Below are positions 63,841 through 64,000 of a DNA stretch of 64,000 nucleotides, piece by piece. This stretch comes from Stenopsyche tienmushanensis. Taxonomy: Eukaryota; Arthropoda; Insecta; Trichoptera; Stenopsychidae. Made by a program: the position numbers and the translations under genes. Location: contig WACJ01000520.1 in assembly GCA_008973525.1 (NCBI GenBank), positions 62,001-126,000 of the forward strand, read 5' to 3'. Every line of letters starts with the position of its first letter. Position 1 is the stretch's first letter. The notes below the pieces were generated by a model. The model ran no database searches and was not told the DNA's origin. It saw only the letters and a list, made by a program, of their open reading frames with translations.

Positions 63841-64000
63841 GACTATGTTACTCGGGCAATCTTTAGCAATAAGTGAACGAAGTTTTATGAAATGATTACA
63901 GTTTGTGACATAATTGACATCCATTTATCATCCATGCTGAAAACAGAGGATAAATATTTTTAAATTTCCCTGATGATTCAAAAGTCGTATATTTAATCAA

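Larger units (their letters stand above)
59401..64000. other. intron upstream of the Ig2 half-exon
   Basis: The preceding Dscam exon (first half of Ig2) was looked for on the - strand and not found. The region has tandem repeat units at 59960-60240, related inverted sequence at 63690-63840, a GC-richer island at 61940-62460 and a MITE at 62705-63083. Confidence 0.6.

Noticed and set aside
59401..64000. First half of Ig2 of the Dscam-like gene
   Set aside because: Searched on the - strand for a phase-1-ending exon with the Ig B-strand cysteine; none seen, so it is taken to lie outside the window.

Overview
The window is nuclear DNA from an insect. It is very AT-rich, its genes are split by large GT-AG introns, and it carries insect-type mobile elements (Jockey-clade LINE, mariner, piggyBac-type TTAA elements, hAT). 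The order cannot be fixed from sequence alone. There is no CRISPR array, operon, tRNA or other prokaryotic feature.

Two protein genes can be supported and they converge tail to tail. On the + strand are the last two exons of a nicotinic acetylcholine receptor alpha subunit (3893-4087 and 11271-11355): the end of the cytoplasmic loop, the helix before M4, M4 itself and the stop. Its earlier exons lie left of the window. On the - strand are 31 exons of a Dscam-family cell-adhesion receptor running from 59400 down to 19830. Joined, they give a 1758-residue C-terminal portion with unbroken splice phase: half of Ig2, Ig3-Ig9, FN1-FN4, Ig10, FN5-FN6, one membrane segment and a tail of about 270 residues. 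The 5' exons (signal peptide, Ig1, first half of Ig2) lie right of the window. Ig2, Ig3 and Ig7 are each encoded once, unlike the hypervariable Dscam1, so this is one of the Dscam2/3/4-type paralogues.

Layout: 1-3892 nAChR upstream intron; 4088-11270 nAChR intron; 11356-19829 nAChR 3' region and intergenic DNA, with an imperfect hairpin at 13.2 kb, transposon debris and a Jockey reverse-transcriptase fragment; 19830-31622 the compact Dscam-like exon cluster (28 exons); 31623-59256 three large introns (16, 7 and 4 kb) with three isolated exons; 59401-64000 a further intron.

The non-coding part is full of mobile-element remains: at least three TTAA-flanked inverted-repeat families, a 500-bp dispersed repeat in two opposite copies, a second MITE family with GTGCAAAACA-type ends, mariner, hAT, Tc1-like and piggyBac coding fragments, and a 5S rRNA pseudogene. 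Several GC-richer islands without credible genes sit in the introns and are candidate regulatory DNA. I found no clearly new molecular system. The points most worth checking are the hidden last Dscam exon with its splice-or-stop choice, the 13.2-kb hairpin beyond the nAChR gene, and the TTAA element families.
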